Assembly: GCA_026210745.1 (NCBI GenBank)
Contig: CP110630.1
Location: forward strand, 62,001 to 126,000
Direction of reading: 5' to 3'
Length of the DNA: 64,000 nt
Origin: Exobasidium rhododendri
Lineage: Eukaryota; Basidiomycota; Exobasidiomycetes; Exobasidiales; Exobasidiaceae
Made by a program: the position numbers and the translations under genes. Positions 9,765 to 21,331 of this stretch are shown here, in pieces (positions within the stretch are counted from its first letter, which is position 1; the number at the start of each line of letters is the position of its first letter). A model generated the notes under the pieces. That model did no database searches. It saw nothing but the letters and a program-made list of their open reading frames with translations, and was not told the origin of the DNA.

Positions 9765-11174
9765 ATGTCGCATTCATCACAGCCTTACACTGCAGACGAC
9801 ATTAGCAGCTCCTCTGCTGCAAAGAATGGATCAGGCTCTTCTTCTCGCCCGTCTTTACCGCCTCGCTCGTCCAAGTCATGGATGACCCGATCGTTGGGCA
9901 CGCTCATGCAGCTTCCCAAGTCGACTCCCTTGCGGGCACTGCGATGGACCACGCCGGAGGGACCGATGCCCATAATAGTGCAGCTTCCCAGTCGAGACAA
10001 AGGCAGGACGATAGACGTATATGTATGGGTACCACCTCCAATCAGTAATACCGCCTCTCAAGAGACAGTTCCGCACAAAAACGACAGGCAAAGCGAAAGA
10101 CCTGAACCTCCGCCACAGATCAAGCCGTCATTCGTCGACACCCTGCGACCTTGCCTTGTCGACTTCCACGGGGGAGGCTTCGTCATGGGCGGCCCTATCG
10201 AGCAAGCGCCTTGGTGTGCAGCACTTGCCAGATCGGGAATAATTGCTGTCAGCGTTGCCTACCGCCTAGGCCCCACCTGGGAATTCCCAGCAGCGCTTCA
10301 TGACGCCGAGGACGTCGTTCGTGCCGTCCTTAATAGTGGCGAGGAGGAAGTCAGTGCCAATGTCTTGCGTCAGAGGATTGATGAGGAGGCTGGAGGGAAA
10401 GGCAGGATTACCATCGACACTACCAAGGTGGCGCTCAGCGGGTTCAGTTCTGGTGGCAATGTGGCGCTCAACATGCTTCTCGACCTGCCGAGTAGCGTGA
10501 TGAAGGCAAGCGACTCAGCAGATGAGCGTGACTGGCCTTCTCCCTTCCCACCTTCACACTCTTCTCCGCTCCCTGCCCTCCTCTTTTTTCCTTCCTTGGA
10601 TGCAAGGCAGGCGACGTACGAACGTCATCGACCAGCGGGCATGGCTCCGGTAGGGGGTGTGTCGAAGTTCATTGGACGCACAATGAAGAACGCCTACCTT
10701 CCTGCCGACAAGACGGGTCACCTTCGAGCCAGTCCTGGCTTAGCACCGGCATCGACTATCCACAGCTCTACTCGTGCCCTTCTGATTCTCCCTGAGATCG
10801 ACACGTTGGCGGAGCAGAGCGAGACGTGGGTCAGGAAATTGGAAGAAGATGAAGTTGCAGTGCAGACCGAGGACGAGACGGGCAAGCATATCGGAGTGAT
10901 GCTACACAGTGATCGTCGTGCTGTGCGTGTACATCGTATCAAGGGAATGGGACATGGTTTCACCACATTTCCAGATGCCATGCTCGACGTGGACTCTCGC
11001 AGATGCAAGGCTGTCGTGATGGAGCAAGCTAGACGTTGGGTCATCGCCATGCTGGGAGGAGACGCAGGCAGCGAGAAAGAGAGTGCAGAGAGGGCAGAAG
11101 CTCTTGCCGAGGAGAAGTCATCGCGACAGGCTGTCACCCAGGCAGGCGCTGTGCTCGCAACGGCCGCAGAATAA
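9765..11174 (+). CDS. alpha/beta-hydrolase fold-3 esterase (HSL family)
   Basis: Serine hydrolase of the hormone-sensitive-lipase (GDSAG-like) group, 469 residues, single exon. The start is the ATG of MSHSSQPYTADD; the frame is open upstream, but that part is not family-like. The oxyanion-hole motif HGGGF begins at H135. The nucleophile elbow is GFSSG (226-230), with S228 as the nucleophile. The acid is probably D346 in LPEIDTL, and the base is H397 in GMGHGF. All triad members are present. The N-terminal 40 residues are Ser-rich and probably disordered. There is no convincing signal peptide, so it is probably cytosolic or peripheral. The natural substrate cannot be told; short-chain esters or lactones are usual for the family. 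Confidence 0.85.
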   Translation: MSHSSQPYTADDISSSSAAKNGSGSSSRPSLPPRSSKSWMTRSLGTLMQLPKSTPLRALRWTTPEGPMPIIVQLPSRDKGRTIDVYVWVPPPISNTASQETVPHKNDRQSERPEPPPQIKPSFVDTLRPCLVDFHGGGFVMGGPIEQAPWCAALARSGIIAVSVAYRLGPTWEFPAALHDAEDVVRAVLNSGEEEVSANVLRQRIDEEAGGKGRITIDTTKVALSGFSSGGNVALNMLLDLPSSVMKASDSADERDWPSPFPPSHSSPLPALLFFPSLDARQATYERHRPAGMAPVGGVSKFIGRTMKNAYLPADKTGHLRASPGLAPASTIHSSTRALLILPEIDTLAEQSETWVRKLEEDEVAVQTEDETGKHIGVMLHSDRRAVRVHRIKGMGHGFTTFPDAMLDVDSRRCKAVVMEQARRWVIAMLGGDAGSEKESAERAEALAEEKSSRQAVTQAGAVLATAAE

Positions 11175-11221
11175 AATTCATAACGCAACATAGACGATAC
11201 AACACATAGAACATGCATCGA

Positions 11222-12818
11222 TCAGTGCTCTTTGTACAAGGTAGACGTGTCCATCGACAGTCCGGTAGAAGACACGATGTAATCATGCGTCACTGTGGCG
11301 CAAAGAGGATGAGAACAGAGAAAAGTCAGAGGATGCAAAGGGAGAATCACTGCGACAATAAAGAACCCCACTCACAGTGTGTACGATTGTGAAAGGAAAG
11401 TCGACTGTAGGAGTATTCGGTGTCGTTTGCAAAGGCGACGTAGCTTGGTCGAGGGACGATGAGGGTGTCGAGCCCGTCGTAGTGACCAGCAGCTCCATTG
11501 ACGACGTACCAGGGTGCCCTCGGATTGTTGAGCAGGTTAGGATCGATGGTGCCGTTGTAGATCGGGTCGTTGCGATTTGTGGCATGAACGTGACCTTGCA
11601 TGACCAAGTCGACGTTGTACTGGTAGAAGATGTCTTCGAACGCTTCCTGGCAAACGGTGCACAGACTACTGGGTGCAGTGGCCATGTACCAAGGTCGATG
11701 GCCCAAGGCAACAACCCAAGGCGTAATGGCACGATTGACGCTGGCAAGATCCTTCTTCAGGAAGTTGATCTGCTGATTCATGATCCCAAACGGTCCTTCA
11801 TCGTCTTTGGATCCGCCGTTCAGCTCATCAGGACCGATCAAGCCTACGCCCAAGTCTGTTTCTGTGTCGAACATGACGTAGTGTGTCTGTTTTAGAGGAG
11901 AGGACAAGTATCAGTGCTATAGGCAGGACCCTCGGACAAAAGCGTATCGCTACTCACCATACCGTAGTCGAAACTGTACCAAAAGTTGCCCAGGCCACCA
12001 CTGACATCCGACGGCATTCGGAATCGATTCATGTATCCGGTAAAGTTCCTCTGTCCTTCTACGCAGATTGACTCGGTGTACGTCTTGTAGCCGCCGTTGT
12101 CGCAGTTTGCTTCGTGGTTTCCCGGTGCGACCATGTACGGCTTGCTCGGCGTGAATGCATTCAATTCATCGTAAAATGCCTCATTGATTGCTTCGTACTC
12201 TGCAGTGCCGTTTGCCAGATTGAATGGCAAGTATCCACCCACTTCCTCCTTGAGCCAAGCATCAGCATAGGAGAGATCGCCGGGGTGCAGGATATGGTCG
12301 TAGAGATTGGCATCCATTGCTAGGCGCTGCACGGTCGTGACCTCTCCTGGTGTGAGTCCATTGGCGACAGGAACATGATCAGAGAGACCAAGATTGCCAA
12401 ATGTACCCATGTCCACGACCACAGCAGCCGTGTAGGGCGTCATGTCCCCGGCTAACTTGGCTGTAGTGAAGTTGTAGACGGTGTTCGAGTTGCTGACCGA
12501 GTAGAAGTAGCGGACACCGGGAAGCAGATTCGACACGACGACATGGTTCAGCCAGACGCTGCTCGTGTTGTAGGTCACCGACTGTGTGGAGGTGGCAGTG
12601 AGTAGGAGCAGCTGAGGAACGAGCCCGTATTTGACAGTCGGCTTGGCTAGTTGTGCATGGGTGCTCCAGGAGACTGTCATTCCGGTGGGACCATGATAGG
12701 CGAGGTGGACTTGACTGGGAGTGGTGCTGGAGTTTGTTGTCGCTGCAGCTTGAGCCGCACAGGCATACGTGACGAATGAAGCAAGAAGCGAGGCAAGGGA
12801 GAGAATGGGAAAGAGCAT
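11222..12818 (-). CDS. secreted purple acid phosphatase
   Basis: Metallophosphoesterase that releases phosphate from organic esters outside the cell. Model on the minus strand: exons 12818-11958, 11886-11376 and 11292-11222 (junction phases 0 and 1), 480 residues, usual for fungal PAP-type acid phosphatases. An N-terminal signal peptide (MLFPILSLASLLASFVTYACAAQA) is followed by the Fn3-like PAP N-domain (VHLAYHGPTGMTVSWST). Metal-site motifs appear in order: DMGTFG, PGDLSYADAW, PGNHEANCD, ALGHRPWY and MQGHVHATNR. The last exon supplies the C-terminal domain (THLTHDYIVSS). Numerous N-x-S/T sites fit a secreted glycoprotein. The frame runs 60 codons upstream of the chosen ATG, but the signal peptide fixes the start. 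Confidence 0.93.
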
Positions 12819-12906
12819 GGTGTGTTGTGCTCTTGGATGGGGAGAGGGGGAAGGACGGGTGTGGGGGACGGTGACTCTAGAAAGGTCGAGGACATCCCGC
12901 CGTCGC

Positions 12907-12914
12907 TTTATATG
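12907..12914 (-). promoter_or_regulatory. TATA-like element of the acid phosphatase gene
   Basis: Read on the minus strand the sequence is CATATAAAG, about 90 bases before the acid phosphatase ATG. Position and sequence fit a TATA box. Confidence 0.45.
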
Positions 12915-13979
12915 CTGGTCCACCCTACCAGCATACACGGCAAAGCGCACTAGAAGAAATTCATGCAAAGGGACACGGCCGCTTGATTTGAAATTCATGC
13001 GACTATCACAGCCCTAGTAATTGCCCTGTGAGCGGGCGGCCTCGTTGGGCTACCGTGCTCGAGTCCCTAGCATCGGTGCGAACATCGGTGTGTGTCTCTG
13101 TATCTGTACTCCAGATAGGACGGAAGTCGTAGATTAAAAGAGAATCCTGTGCTTCTATCTGTATCTGTATCTACGTGGATCGCGCTAGACTAAGGGAACG
13201 TGGACTGGTTCCAGACACGCTAAGCTGCTTCGAAGATATTTGTCTCTGTACAGTACTAGCTTTATGTACGGTGGTGACAATGCCCACACGTTGTTGCACG
13301 CGCCGGAACAGCAGTAATGAGGTCGATGGGAATAATATTATCTTGAATTGTGCAATCTTGAGAGCAGTTCTCATGTCCACGTCTTCCAATATCAATGCTT
13401 TTGTAGAGGCGCTGTAGGCGGGGGCTATCGAGAGGAGTGAAGAAGGGTTGTGTTTGTTAAGGTTAGCGCCACACCTATCCTTCTAGTCATGCTCACAGCA
13501 CATCGACACGATCTGTTGCGATACGCAAGGCCAGAGCGGGAACTCCTCTGCCTTACAGTGAGCTTGGCAGCTCGTCTCTCTCACTGACAGATGATGGCGT
13601 ACACTCGACTCGATGATAAAGAAGTACAGAGCGCTTCTGGCGAAAAATGAGCGGTGCTTACGTCATCCACGCAGAAGGGATTCTCCTGGAATGAGTAGTG
13701 AATCACAACAGTAATCGAATAACAAACAGTTCTATAGTGTACTGCGTTGGATCAATAAAATAATATCCTCCTCTCGACGCGACCCTTCTTAACATGTTCC
13801 TCCTTGGAATGTTTCGTTTCTTTTTCCAGGCACGGGAAGGGGAAGGCTAAGGGTTTTGCTTCAGGTGCGCTTGTGTTTCGGCGGTAGGGAAGGTGGCTTT
13901 ATTAGCAGCCATTGTTCCCGTTTCCTCCTATTCCACCCCCATCTTCTTCCTCTTCCCCCCCTCATTCGGCACCATCATC
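12915..13979. other. intergenic region between acid phosphatase and chitin deacetylase
   Basis: About 1.06 kb holding two divergent promoters. Only short, feature-less open frames occur (for example 13175-13417). A small imperfect TATCTG repeat sits near 13156-13173. The last 150 bases are strongly pyrimidine-rich, as in a basidiomycete core promoter or 5' UTR. Confidence 0.5.
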
Positions 13980-15242
13980 ATGCTCCGCTCACTCGCTGCT
14001 GCAGCACTTCTCCTCTTCACATGGGCAGCTCTGGTCAGCGCCCACAACCACCACCACCCCCGCGCTCACCAGTCACTCGTTAAACAGATCAAAAGAGACG
14101 GCCCCCAAGGATCGACTGAGTCCTCGGCAGCAGCACTCTTGGACCCCACGCAGGAGTGCTCGCCGTATGGCCTGGATGCAATCAGTGCCATCGTAGACGA
14201 TTTTCCCTCTGTATGGACTACGGCTGAAATTCTTGCAAAGGACACGCGAGCGCTCAACTTCATGAAGGAGATCAATGCCTCCGGAATCATACCAAGCGGC
14301 ATCCCCAGGCGTGGTGACGGAAGCTACGCCGCCATGTACCAGGGAGTCGGACTCGACACAAATTACAACACGGCAAAGGATGCAAGCTGCTACTGGACTG
14401 CCACCGGGTGCACCACACCCAAGCACACGGGCTTGCTTCCCGACGTCGTCAAGTGCCTCGAACCGCATACATGGGGCTACACGCTCGACGACGGCCCTAA
14501 CTGCAGTCACAACGCCCTCTACGACTTCTGGCTGGAGCAGAAGCAGAAGGCGACGTTGTTCTACATCGGCTCAAACGTTCTCGACTGGCCTCTGGAGGCG
14601 CAACGCGGGATTGCTGACGGCCACCACATCTGTGTGCACACCTGGAGCCACCCGTACATGACATCGTTGACCGACGATCAAGCATTCGCAGAGATGTACT
14701 ACGCCCTGCTGGCGATCAAGGTCGTCACTGGCGTCACCCCGACCTGCTTCCGTCCTCCCTTTGGAGACACGGACGACCGCATCCGTGCTATTGCCCAAGC
14801 ACTGGGGTTGAGAACGATCATCTGGAGTGACGACACAAACGACTTCGACTACATCTCCGCTTCGACCAAGTCAGCCGTTGTCGCAAATTACGCCGCCATC
14901 CAAGCAAAGGGAAGCAAGAAGGCGGCTTCCAGGGGCGGCATTATTGTACTGCAGCATGAACTGACAAACAGAACGATGGGTCTCGTCAAGAGTGAATACG
15001 CTGCCTCCAAGGCGGCCTGGAAGTACATGGTACCCTTGACAGCCTGTCTCAATCTCACGCAACCATACCCTGAAGCAATCACATACCCAAACTTTGCGCA
15101 GTACATCTCTGGAAGTGTATCGCCAAAGGGCAACCCATCAGGCACCATTTCTATCTCTTCGCCTACCGTCACTCCGCAGGGCACGCTGAGTGGAATGGGC
15201 GGCCACATGCCTACCGGTGCAGCTGGTGGTACAAAGAAGTGA
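13980..15242 (+). CDS. chitin deacetylase (CE4), secreted
   Basis: Polysaccharide deacetylase that turns cell-wall chitin into chitosan; 420 residues, single exon. The start is the ATG of MLRSLAAAALLLFTWAALVSA, a clean signal peptide; the open frame upstream has no ATG that fits. The NodB motifs are present in order: TLDDGPN (D170/D171), HTWSH (metal histidines H220 and H224), RPPFGDTDDR, WSDDTNDFDY and VLQHELTN. The C-terminus is a short Gly/Ser/Thr/Pro tail ending GAAGGTKK, without a hydrophobic GPI signal. It is therefore probably soluble or loosely wall-bound, unlike the second CE4 gene at 39041-40465. Confidence 0.9.
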   Translation: MLRSLAAAALLLFTWAALVSAHNHHHPRAHQSLVKQIKRDGPQGSTESSAAALLDPTQECSPYGLDAISAIVDDFPSVWTTAEILAKDTRALNFMKEINASGIIPSGIPRRGDGSYAAMYQGVGLDTNYNTAKDASCYWTATGCTTPKHTGLLPDVVKCLEPHTWGYTLDDGPNCSHNALYDFWLEQKQKATLFYIGSNVLDWPLEAQRGIADGHHICVHTWSHPYMTSLTDDQAFAEMYYALLAIKVVTGVTPTCFRPPFGDTDDRIRAIAQALGLRTIIWSDDTNDFDYISASTKSAVVANYAAIQAKGSKKAASRGGIIVLQHELTNRTMGLVKSEYAASKAAWKYMVPLTACLNLTQPYPEAITYPNFAQYISGSVSPKGNPSGTISISSPTVTPQGTLSGMGGHMPTGAAGGTKK

Positions 15243-15409
15243 TGAAACTTCTACCTTGTAAACCTTGTAACAGTGGATTCTGGTCCATCGGCTGTTCCTC
15301 CTGCAGTATCCAATTGATAAAAATTACAAGCCTGCCGTCCCTTTCTGTGTCGCAGACTAGTGTACATATGTTTGCGATGATAATACTAAAGTTGTCACCG
15401 CATCGTGAT

Positions 15410-17093
15410 CTACATTGCCTTGATCTTAGCAGCCACCTCTGCCATAGTGCAGCCCTCGTCGATACCCTCTTCGAATGCCCGTATCGCAGCTGAAAGAGCC
15501 TTTGTGAAGGCTTCCTCTTTCTCCACGTCGATGACACCCTTTCTAAGGCCGACCGTGATAGAGAGACCAGCGCCACCTTGAGCATTCGGATCTACATCCT
15601 GTTGTGCAAAGCCACAAACATTCACGTTGAACGGGGTGCCGATCGGACTGCAAAGCTGCGTCCAGAAGACGTCTTCGATGTACGGTGGTAGACCTCTGAT
15701 CGCACCAAGGTTGGAAAGGCTGAGGGCGCTTCGGTAGGGGTTCTTCTTGTGCTGCTTGTCATAGAACATCTGCTCGATCAATGTGGAGCACTCTGCTGTA
15801 GGCACAAACGAAGCCTTGTCTGTCTCTCGAATGTAGGCCCCGAGCTCGCCAAAGATCTTGCGGGCTGCTGCCCGTTCCGACGTGACTGTGAAGAATATCT
15901 CGTTTGCGTCAGAAGCGGAAGGATAGTGAACTCTGAGGACAAACTTACTCTTCCTAGCGTACGTTCGACCTTCGTCCCAGATGTTCAAGTCACCGCGAAG
16001 GGTCAACTTTGTGGCGTGCTGTGATAAAAGAGGAAAGGAGAAAGATCAGCAGCTGCCGATATGACACGATGGAGCGACAGGCACGCACTGCAGATACGTA
16101 GTTTCCCGTGCACAGCGTGTGTCCTTTGCTTGGGATGCGCTCGCTCAAGGGACTGTCGCAGCCGATCTTGGTGCCTTCTGGGAGGGTGCTGTAGAGGGCG
16201 GCGATGCAGGCCAGGTGCATGAGCGGGTTCACCGTCTTGATGCCGTGCTTGACTGCTTCCTTCTTTAGACTGGTCAAAACGTTTGCACCCTTCATGGAGA
16301 TGACGTGGTGGTACTCTATCGCCTTGGTGGGCTCTATTAAGAGTGTCTCTGTTGCTGGCCAATTCGATTGTCTGTCGATGTACGAACGTATCCTCGTCGG
16401 CAGCATCGTGTACAGTTTGACGAGCCCCTGTGCTACATATCCCAGCTCGTAGCCCTGCACACTATCTTCTACTGTGGGTGGGGCTTCTTGCAGCGACGTA
16501 CTCCCTCCAGACAGCAGTGAATGCGCTGGCAACTCATCCGACGAAGAGATCAGGATCTCGAACAGATTCGCCATCCCGCGCCCATCCATGATGATATGGT
16601 GACAATTGAGTACAACAGCGAAGTGATTCCCTTGTCGCATAAGCTTGACGTTCCACAGTGGTGCTCTTTCGAGGTCGCCGAAGTCGGAAGTGTTGGCTTC
16701 GATCTGTGTGGTGAGAAGCGCATCAGGCTGAAGGGAAGCATCGTCGACGTCGAAGAATACTTGATCCACCTTGACTCCGCTCGATCGCCGGGCATATCTG
16801 GGTTTCTTCCCTCGAGGGGCGTGAATGTACGATGACAGGAGGGCGTTCCCGTCTGCCTGTAGGATCTTGAAGATCTTCTCTTGCAGCGATGCTCTTACCC
16901 TGGCAACGACTTCCTCGTCTCCCCTCCCCACTGCTGCGCAACAAAGCACGGGAGGAAAGCCGAGATTGTGTCGTATCTGACTGTACCGTTCATGGTAACC
17001 TGTGTGGATGCGTGAGCTGCGTATCAACTTGCCCTACTGCTATTCATAGTGCTCACCCAAAGGTCGGAGGAGCTGCTCGCCACCGTCGTCCAT
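15410..17093 (-). CDS. alcohol O-acetyltransferase-like enzyme
   Basis: BAHD/condensation-fold acyltransferase of the AATase type, transferring an acyl group from acyl-CoA to an alcohol. Minus-strand model: exon 1 17093-17057 (37 bases), exon 2 16999-16089, exon 3 16018-15410, giving 518 residues. The tiny first exon supplies MDDGGEQLLRPLG, which splices to YHERYSQIRHNLGF; that is the conserved opening of the family and supports the model. The catalytic HHxxxDG motif is H146-H147...D151-G152 in CHHIIMDG. Conserved late blocks include TGNYVSA at the exon 2/3 junction and LSNLGAIRG. No membrane segment is obvious. Substrates could be fusel alcohols or a secondary-metabolite hydroxyl; the sequence does not decide. 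Confidence 0.82.
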
Positions 17094-18045
17094 GGCGCAG
17101 TCGTGAAAGTGCTAAGGGAGGAAGACGCAACAACTCTAAATCGGTCTCAGCAGGGAAATAAAGATTTTGCCAAGCGCGCGCTAAAATATGGGCTGAAACG
17201 CAGTGTGTCGCTGTTTGACGTTGACGGGCGCGGGGGATCTCACCCAAGTATAGACTCTTATAGTACACGCAGGGTGCCTTACGTTGAGCTTGGGCATGAG
17301 GACAGCGCTAGGAGTGAAAACCAAGATGGGCAGGCACGGAACTGACCAAGCGCGTCAATTTGCCCACCTACCCAACCTTCGTTGCCCGCGGCGCTTCAAA
17401 AATAAGCCACGTCGGGTGTGGGGCATTTTCGTCCACCAAACCTTACGAACGACCTTTCCCACCGATTCGGCACGCCTAGAAATTTTTTTTACGTGTGACA
17501 TCAAGATGAACGGTCATAAGATGCTGCTACGACACCTTCCAAGGGTGAGCTCGTATTGCTGCGATTGTAAACCCCGCCTTTCGATGACAAAGTCCTCACT
17601 TCACCATTTCCCTGGCTACTCTGCAATTCGCCACCCGGGAAGGAGGCAATAAATCGTATACACTTCAAGAGCTACGCTGACGTCGCGAATTGTTGCGCAC
17701 TGTATGGTGGCTGCATCTCCGCCGAAAGGGCGTAGGAATACAGTCTCGATGCAGGTAAATCACCATGACGTACGACTAGTAAAGAAAGGGAGAACTAAAG
17801 CGCACATCGGGTACGTGGGGGTCATTTTCCTTTCCGAATGGGAGCCGCGTGCTGCTGCAAATGACAAGGGGGAGAAGCACCGCTATCACCAGACTGTATC
17901 AATACGGCTGTCTGCGTCAGTATGACTGCATCTACACCGGTGGAGCCTGTATCTTGTACATGGATAAGAGGATCGTCACCAAAGCATACGACGTTAGAAT
18001 GAGGAGTCTGGCAAGTCGCATTGTCTTTCTGTCCATCACGACGCT
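17094..18045. other. gene-free stretch left of the secreted-protein island
   Basis: About 950 bases containing the leftward promoter of the acyltransferase gene and the 3' flank of the first island gene. Open frames here are short and overlapping, with no domain, signal peptide or repeat that I recognise. Confidence 0.5.
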
Positions 18046-18808
18046 TCAGAACCCGTACTCGATCGTGTCCATAGCACGACTTATCACTGCCTGGCTGTCG
18101 AACATCCTCGCGTGCATCCCTTCCTTGTCGGCATGGGACAGTGGTCGATCTTGTGCGACATGTTGTGTGAAGTGGTGTGGATGATGATGAAGTGTCAGAT
18201 CGCGCGCTTGTCCTAGAATGAACTCATACTGACCCGTCCTCTCGTACATGTCCCTCTGTCCACTCTCGCGCAGCTTTTGTTTATGGCGAGCAATGATGTT
18301 GAACTGCTCCTCTGCTTTGCTGGACAGACTCGCCAGACGCAACGAGGCAGCGTCGTACTTTTTCTGCTTGAGTCGACCCGGATAGTGGGGATTCACTGGC
18401 ACCTGACCGGCGTTGATCAGTCTGCGAGCCTCAAAGTTGACGCTGCCCACGGCTTTGTAGACGTCTCGCATGACGCCAGTCGCCTTCTCGATCACCTTGC
18501 CGTGCGTCTTTGTGCTGATCTGGATCAGACCAGAAGAGGAGGATGAAGTTTCCTCACCGTTATAGGCATTGAGGGAGGGAGGATCGGACATGCTGCTGTA
18601 CACATCTGCGTATCGGGGCTTGACACCCTTTCCTGTCTTGTTCTCATGATATCTCGATGGCAGCGCAAGGGCTTGAGCGAGGCACCTGATGCAAATTACA
18701 CGGCAGAGAGTGAAATCAGTGAAGGATGTCGATGTTGTAGGTCGTACCTCTATCCATAGGAACTCACAAGGCCAGAGCAAAAGCAGAGAAGACGGTTCGA
18801 ATATGCAT
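18046..18808 (-). CDS. secreted PHxH-family protein A (candidate effector)
   Basis: First member of the island. Minus-strand model: exon 1 18808-18768 and exon 2 18685-18046, phase-2 junction, 226 residues. Splicing produces a textbook signal peptide (MHIRTVFSAFALALCLAQALA, then LPSRY), which neither exon gives alone. Next come a short TGKGVK basic motif at about residue 32, a Ser-run linker, a helical domain with conserved KVIEKATGVMRDVYKAVG, and the family signature PHHF at residues 183-186 within a His-rich stretch. No cysteine clusters or enzyme motifs are visible. A TATA-like TTATAC/GTATAA lies about 55 bases upstream. I do not recognise a described family; the secreted, paralogous, clustered nature suggests an effector. 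Confidence 0.75.
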
Positions 18809-18860
18809 AGCGGAGGCGATTATTTACGTAAACATACGCTCGAGGGAGGTCTTTCTTTCC

Positions 18861-18866
18861 TTATAC
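18861..18866 (-). promoter_or_regulatory. TATA-like element of secreted protein A
   Basis: Minus-strand GTATAA about 55 bases upstream of the proposed ATG at 18808. Spacing is suitable for a core promoter, but the match is short. Confidence 0.3.
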
Positions 18867-19114
18867 GGACAGGGGCAGTGCAGTGTTATACGACGGGCGC
18901 AAGATTCGCAGCAATATTGTGCTCTCCCTTCACTGCCTCGACACCGAAGCGTGATTACACTCATCAAATGCAGTCCAGAGAATGTGTATCTACACCTCGT
19001 TTGGAAGTAATTCGGAGAGGGATACTGAGGAACATGCACAGCATCGCTTTCGATGAAGACTATATTTCTATGCTACATTGCACCTCGCAATACAGGACTC
19101 GACGTCTCTCATTG

Positions 19115-19916
19115 TCATGCTGCCCCGCTTTGTTGAGCTGTGGACAAGGTCCTGTGCATCATTCTTTGTGCTTCGTCGATCTTCGAGATCAGGTAAGCCT
19201 TGGATGTTGACGAGAGAATCGATTGGATACGGTGTTTGTCTTGCACGTAGTCGTGCGGATTGTAGTTCTGTGTCCAGTCAGGGCAATTCATCATGATCAC
19301 AGCATACTCGGAAGCCTCGTCGTAGAGAGCAGGTTGCTGCCCATTCATGAAAAGTGCCTTTTTATGATCAATCATCTTGGAATATTGCTTCAAGACTTTC
19401 TCGTTTGCTTTGTTCAAGGCTGCTAAAGCGTTCCAGTACGCTTCCTGACGGCTTGAATGACCACCGGGAGCATGTGGCACTTCATTCGCGTTGTTGATAA
19501 GCGCTTTCGCTTCATAGAAGACTTTGTCCTTTGCCTGCAGGAACTCTGTAATAACGCCGTCCGCTTTTCGAATGATCTCGTTGTGCTTCTCGACTGTTTT
19601 GCTCTGGTACCTCTCTTCCCTGGACTTGCCCTTTCCTCGATCATTGGAAGACGACGACGAGGTGCCTTGTCGGCCTCCCACATCGTCGAGTCGTTGCGAG
19701 TCCATCAACGCTCTTTCCAACTCGGCACTGCCTGTCTTGCCTTTTCCCCGGGAGAACCAGCTGGAGGGAAGGGCACTCACCTGGGTGCAGCACCTTCCAT
19801 CGTCGTCGTCGAGATGAGAAGGGGTGGTCAGCAAAAGGGTGGAGCTACGTGCTATTATTCTCGCTGTCTTACATGAGCAGTGCCACAAGGGCGAGGATGA
19901 ACTGTGTCTTCATCAT
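19115..19916 (-). CDS. secreted PHxH-family protein B (candidate effector)
   Basis: Second leftward member. Model: exon 1 19916-19873 and exon 2 19775-19115, phase-2 junction, about 234 residues. The signal peptide is MMKTQFILALVALLIALPSS. The acceptor is uncertain: the first AG (in CCCAG) would give an immediate stop, the next AG five bases on keeps the frame open, and a third AG would also work. Two copies of RGKGK occur (about residues 24-28 and 61-65), the second followed by EERYQSK, the island's Tyr-Gln motif. A helical domain follows (ADGVITEFLQAKDKVFYEAKAL), then the signature PHDY at residues 188-191. It is closest to protein A in its C-terminal half. Confidence 0.72.
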
Positions 19917-20508
19917 ACCACGATAGTATGTGTATAGGTGCGGTCGATTGTGCTGTAAGATGGACGTCAAGATGCGAGAGGGAAGGCAGTCGAATAACAG
20001 ATATGTAGCGTGAGTGCTGCAAGAGAGACGGGATGCTCCGAAGCAGGAAGATGCAGTGTTACGCATCAGCACCTCCATCAGAGAAGAATGTCACAATCTA
20101 AGCAACACACTACCGAAATACGATCATGCACACGAGGAGGAAGCAATGACGCTTCAGTGGGTCTTGGCGTACACGAATATACAGTGCCACTTCACCGCTG
20201 CGCATTTACGCCGAACCAAACTCAATTCATGCATCGCCTCGCCTCTTTTACAGCGACTTCTCGACCGATGCTGTGTATGCGACGTTGCATCTCTTATGTA
20301 TGGATACTCTCCAGCATCACTGCCATACTTTGCCCAGAAATGCGACTGCACTGGAATCCACTTCTCCTCTCACGCTGCATTAGTTTCGAGCTAGTCCGAA
20401 TGCGCGCCGAGATGACTCTCACAACACACGGTCACACTTGAGCCCACGCTTCTTCTCTTCTCACTACGTCGTCCAATTTCTGCTCCTGTCCTCGACTTCA
20501 GTGAAAGT
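19917..20508. promoter_or_regulatory. divergent intergenic region between secreted proteins B and C
   Basis: About 590 bases between the leftward B gene and rightward C gene, so it holds two divergent promoters and is the point where island orientation flips. Open frames at 20010-20441 look like chance frames. Confidence 0.5.
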
Positions 20509-21331
20509 ATGAGACTCGTCGCAGCGATTTCACTGCTCTTGTGAGTCTACTGAAAGTAGTTAGTATGATAAAGAAACGGCACTTACTATCTCTTCCAGCC
20601 TCGTGAGCCTCCTGCAGATTGCACTGGCTTCCCTTTTGCCCCAGTCCGATTCGGGTTCGAGTAGAAAGAGCCCCTTCAACAAATTCACGGCAAAGCTCTT
20701 CAAAGGCAAGGGAAAAGAAAAGTCCCCTGTCGAGCATGGATCAGAGTATGCAGGCAGCTATCAGCCTCTCAGCGGAGAAACATACGAGGAAGCTTCTTCC
20801 AAGGGCAAAAGTGCGGCTTCAGAACACGATCAGCGCTGCAGGTACCTTTCTTCCTACGGCAAGAAGATACTCATCGAAGCTGGCCAGCACAAGATGATGG
20901 TCATTGATGCTGCAGAGAGGGTCTTGATGATGAAGAGGAAGCCGTCGAGTCGTATAAGTCACCGTGCAGGCAGAAATTACGAGGCGCAAGAAGCAGACGG
21001 TCTGGCGGCTGCATATGTCAACCTGCTGACCCACAACGACGCCTACCTCGAGGAAGTCAGTCAACTGTACAAAGATTTGCAAGCCGAAATGCAAGCATCG
21101 GGTCAGAGGGCACTGTATGGAAGCGATGCATTCATGATAGACCGCCTGATGCACACGCTCAACAACGTCTTCCCTTCTCTCAAGAACGCGCCGCACAGAT
21201 ATGTCAAGGATGTGGACGAGGGACGACTACAGAGCGGAGACGCAGCCTACCTGCAGCATGCTAGAGAGAAGTTGACGCAAGACAGGGCTGCAATTCAAGC
21301 AATGTTGCGAGAGCTGCAACAGATGAGATAG
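20509..21331 (+). CDS. secreted PHxH-family protein C (candidate effector)
   Basis: Model: exon 1 20509-20540 and exon 2 20599-21331, phase-2 junction, 254 residues. Splicing gives the signal peptide MRLVAAISLLFLVSLLQIALA. Mature motifs: KGKGK at 46-50, YQPL at 65-68, then a helical segment (SSYGKKILIEAGQHKMMVIDAAERV) closely matching protein D. The signature PHRY is at residues 209-212. The remaining C-terminus (EKLTQDRAAIQAMLRELQQ) matches the end of proteins D, E and F. No catalytic motif or cysteine pattern is seen. Function unknown; probably a secreted helical-bundle effector. Confidence 0.78.

Noticed and set aside
20010-20441. Overlapping open frames of 126 and 143 codons between secreted proteins B and C
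   Set aside because: They overlap in different frames, lack a signal peptide and do not resemble the island family; this is a divergent promoter region.
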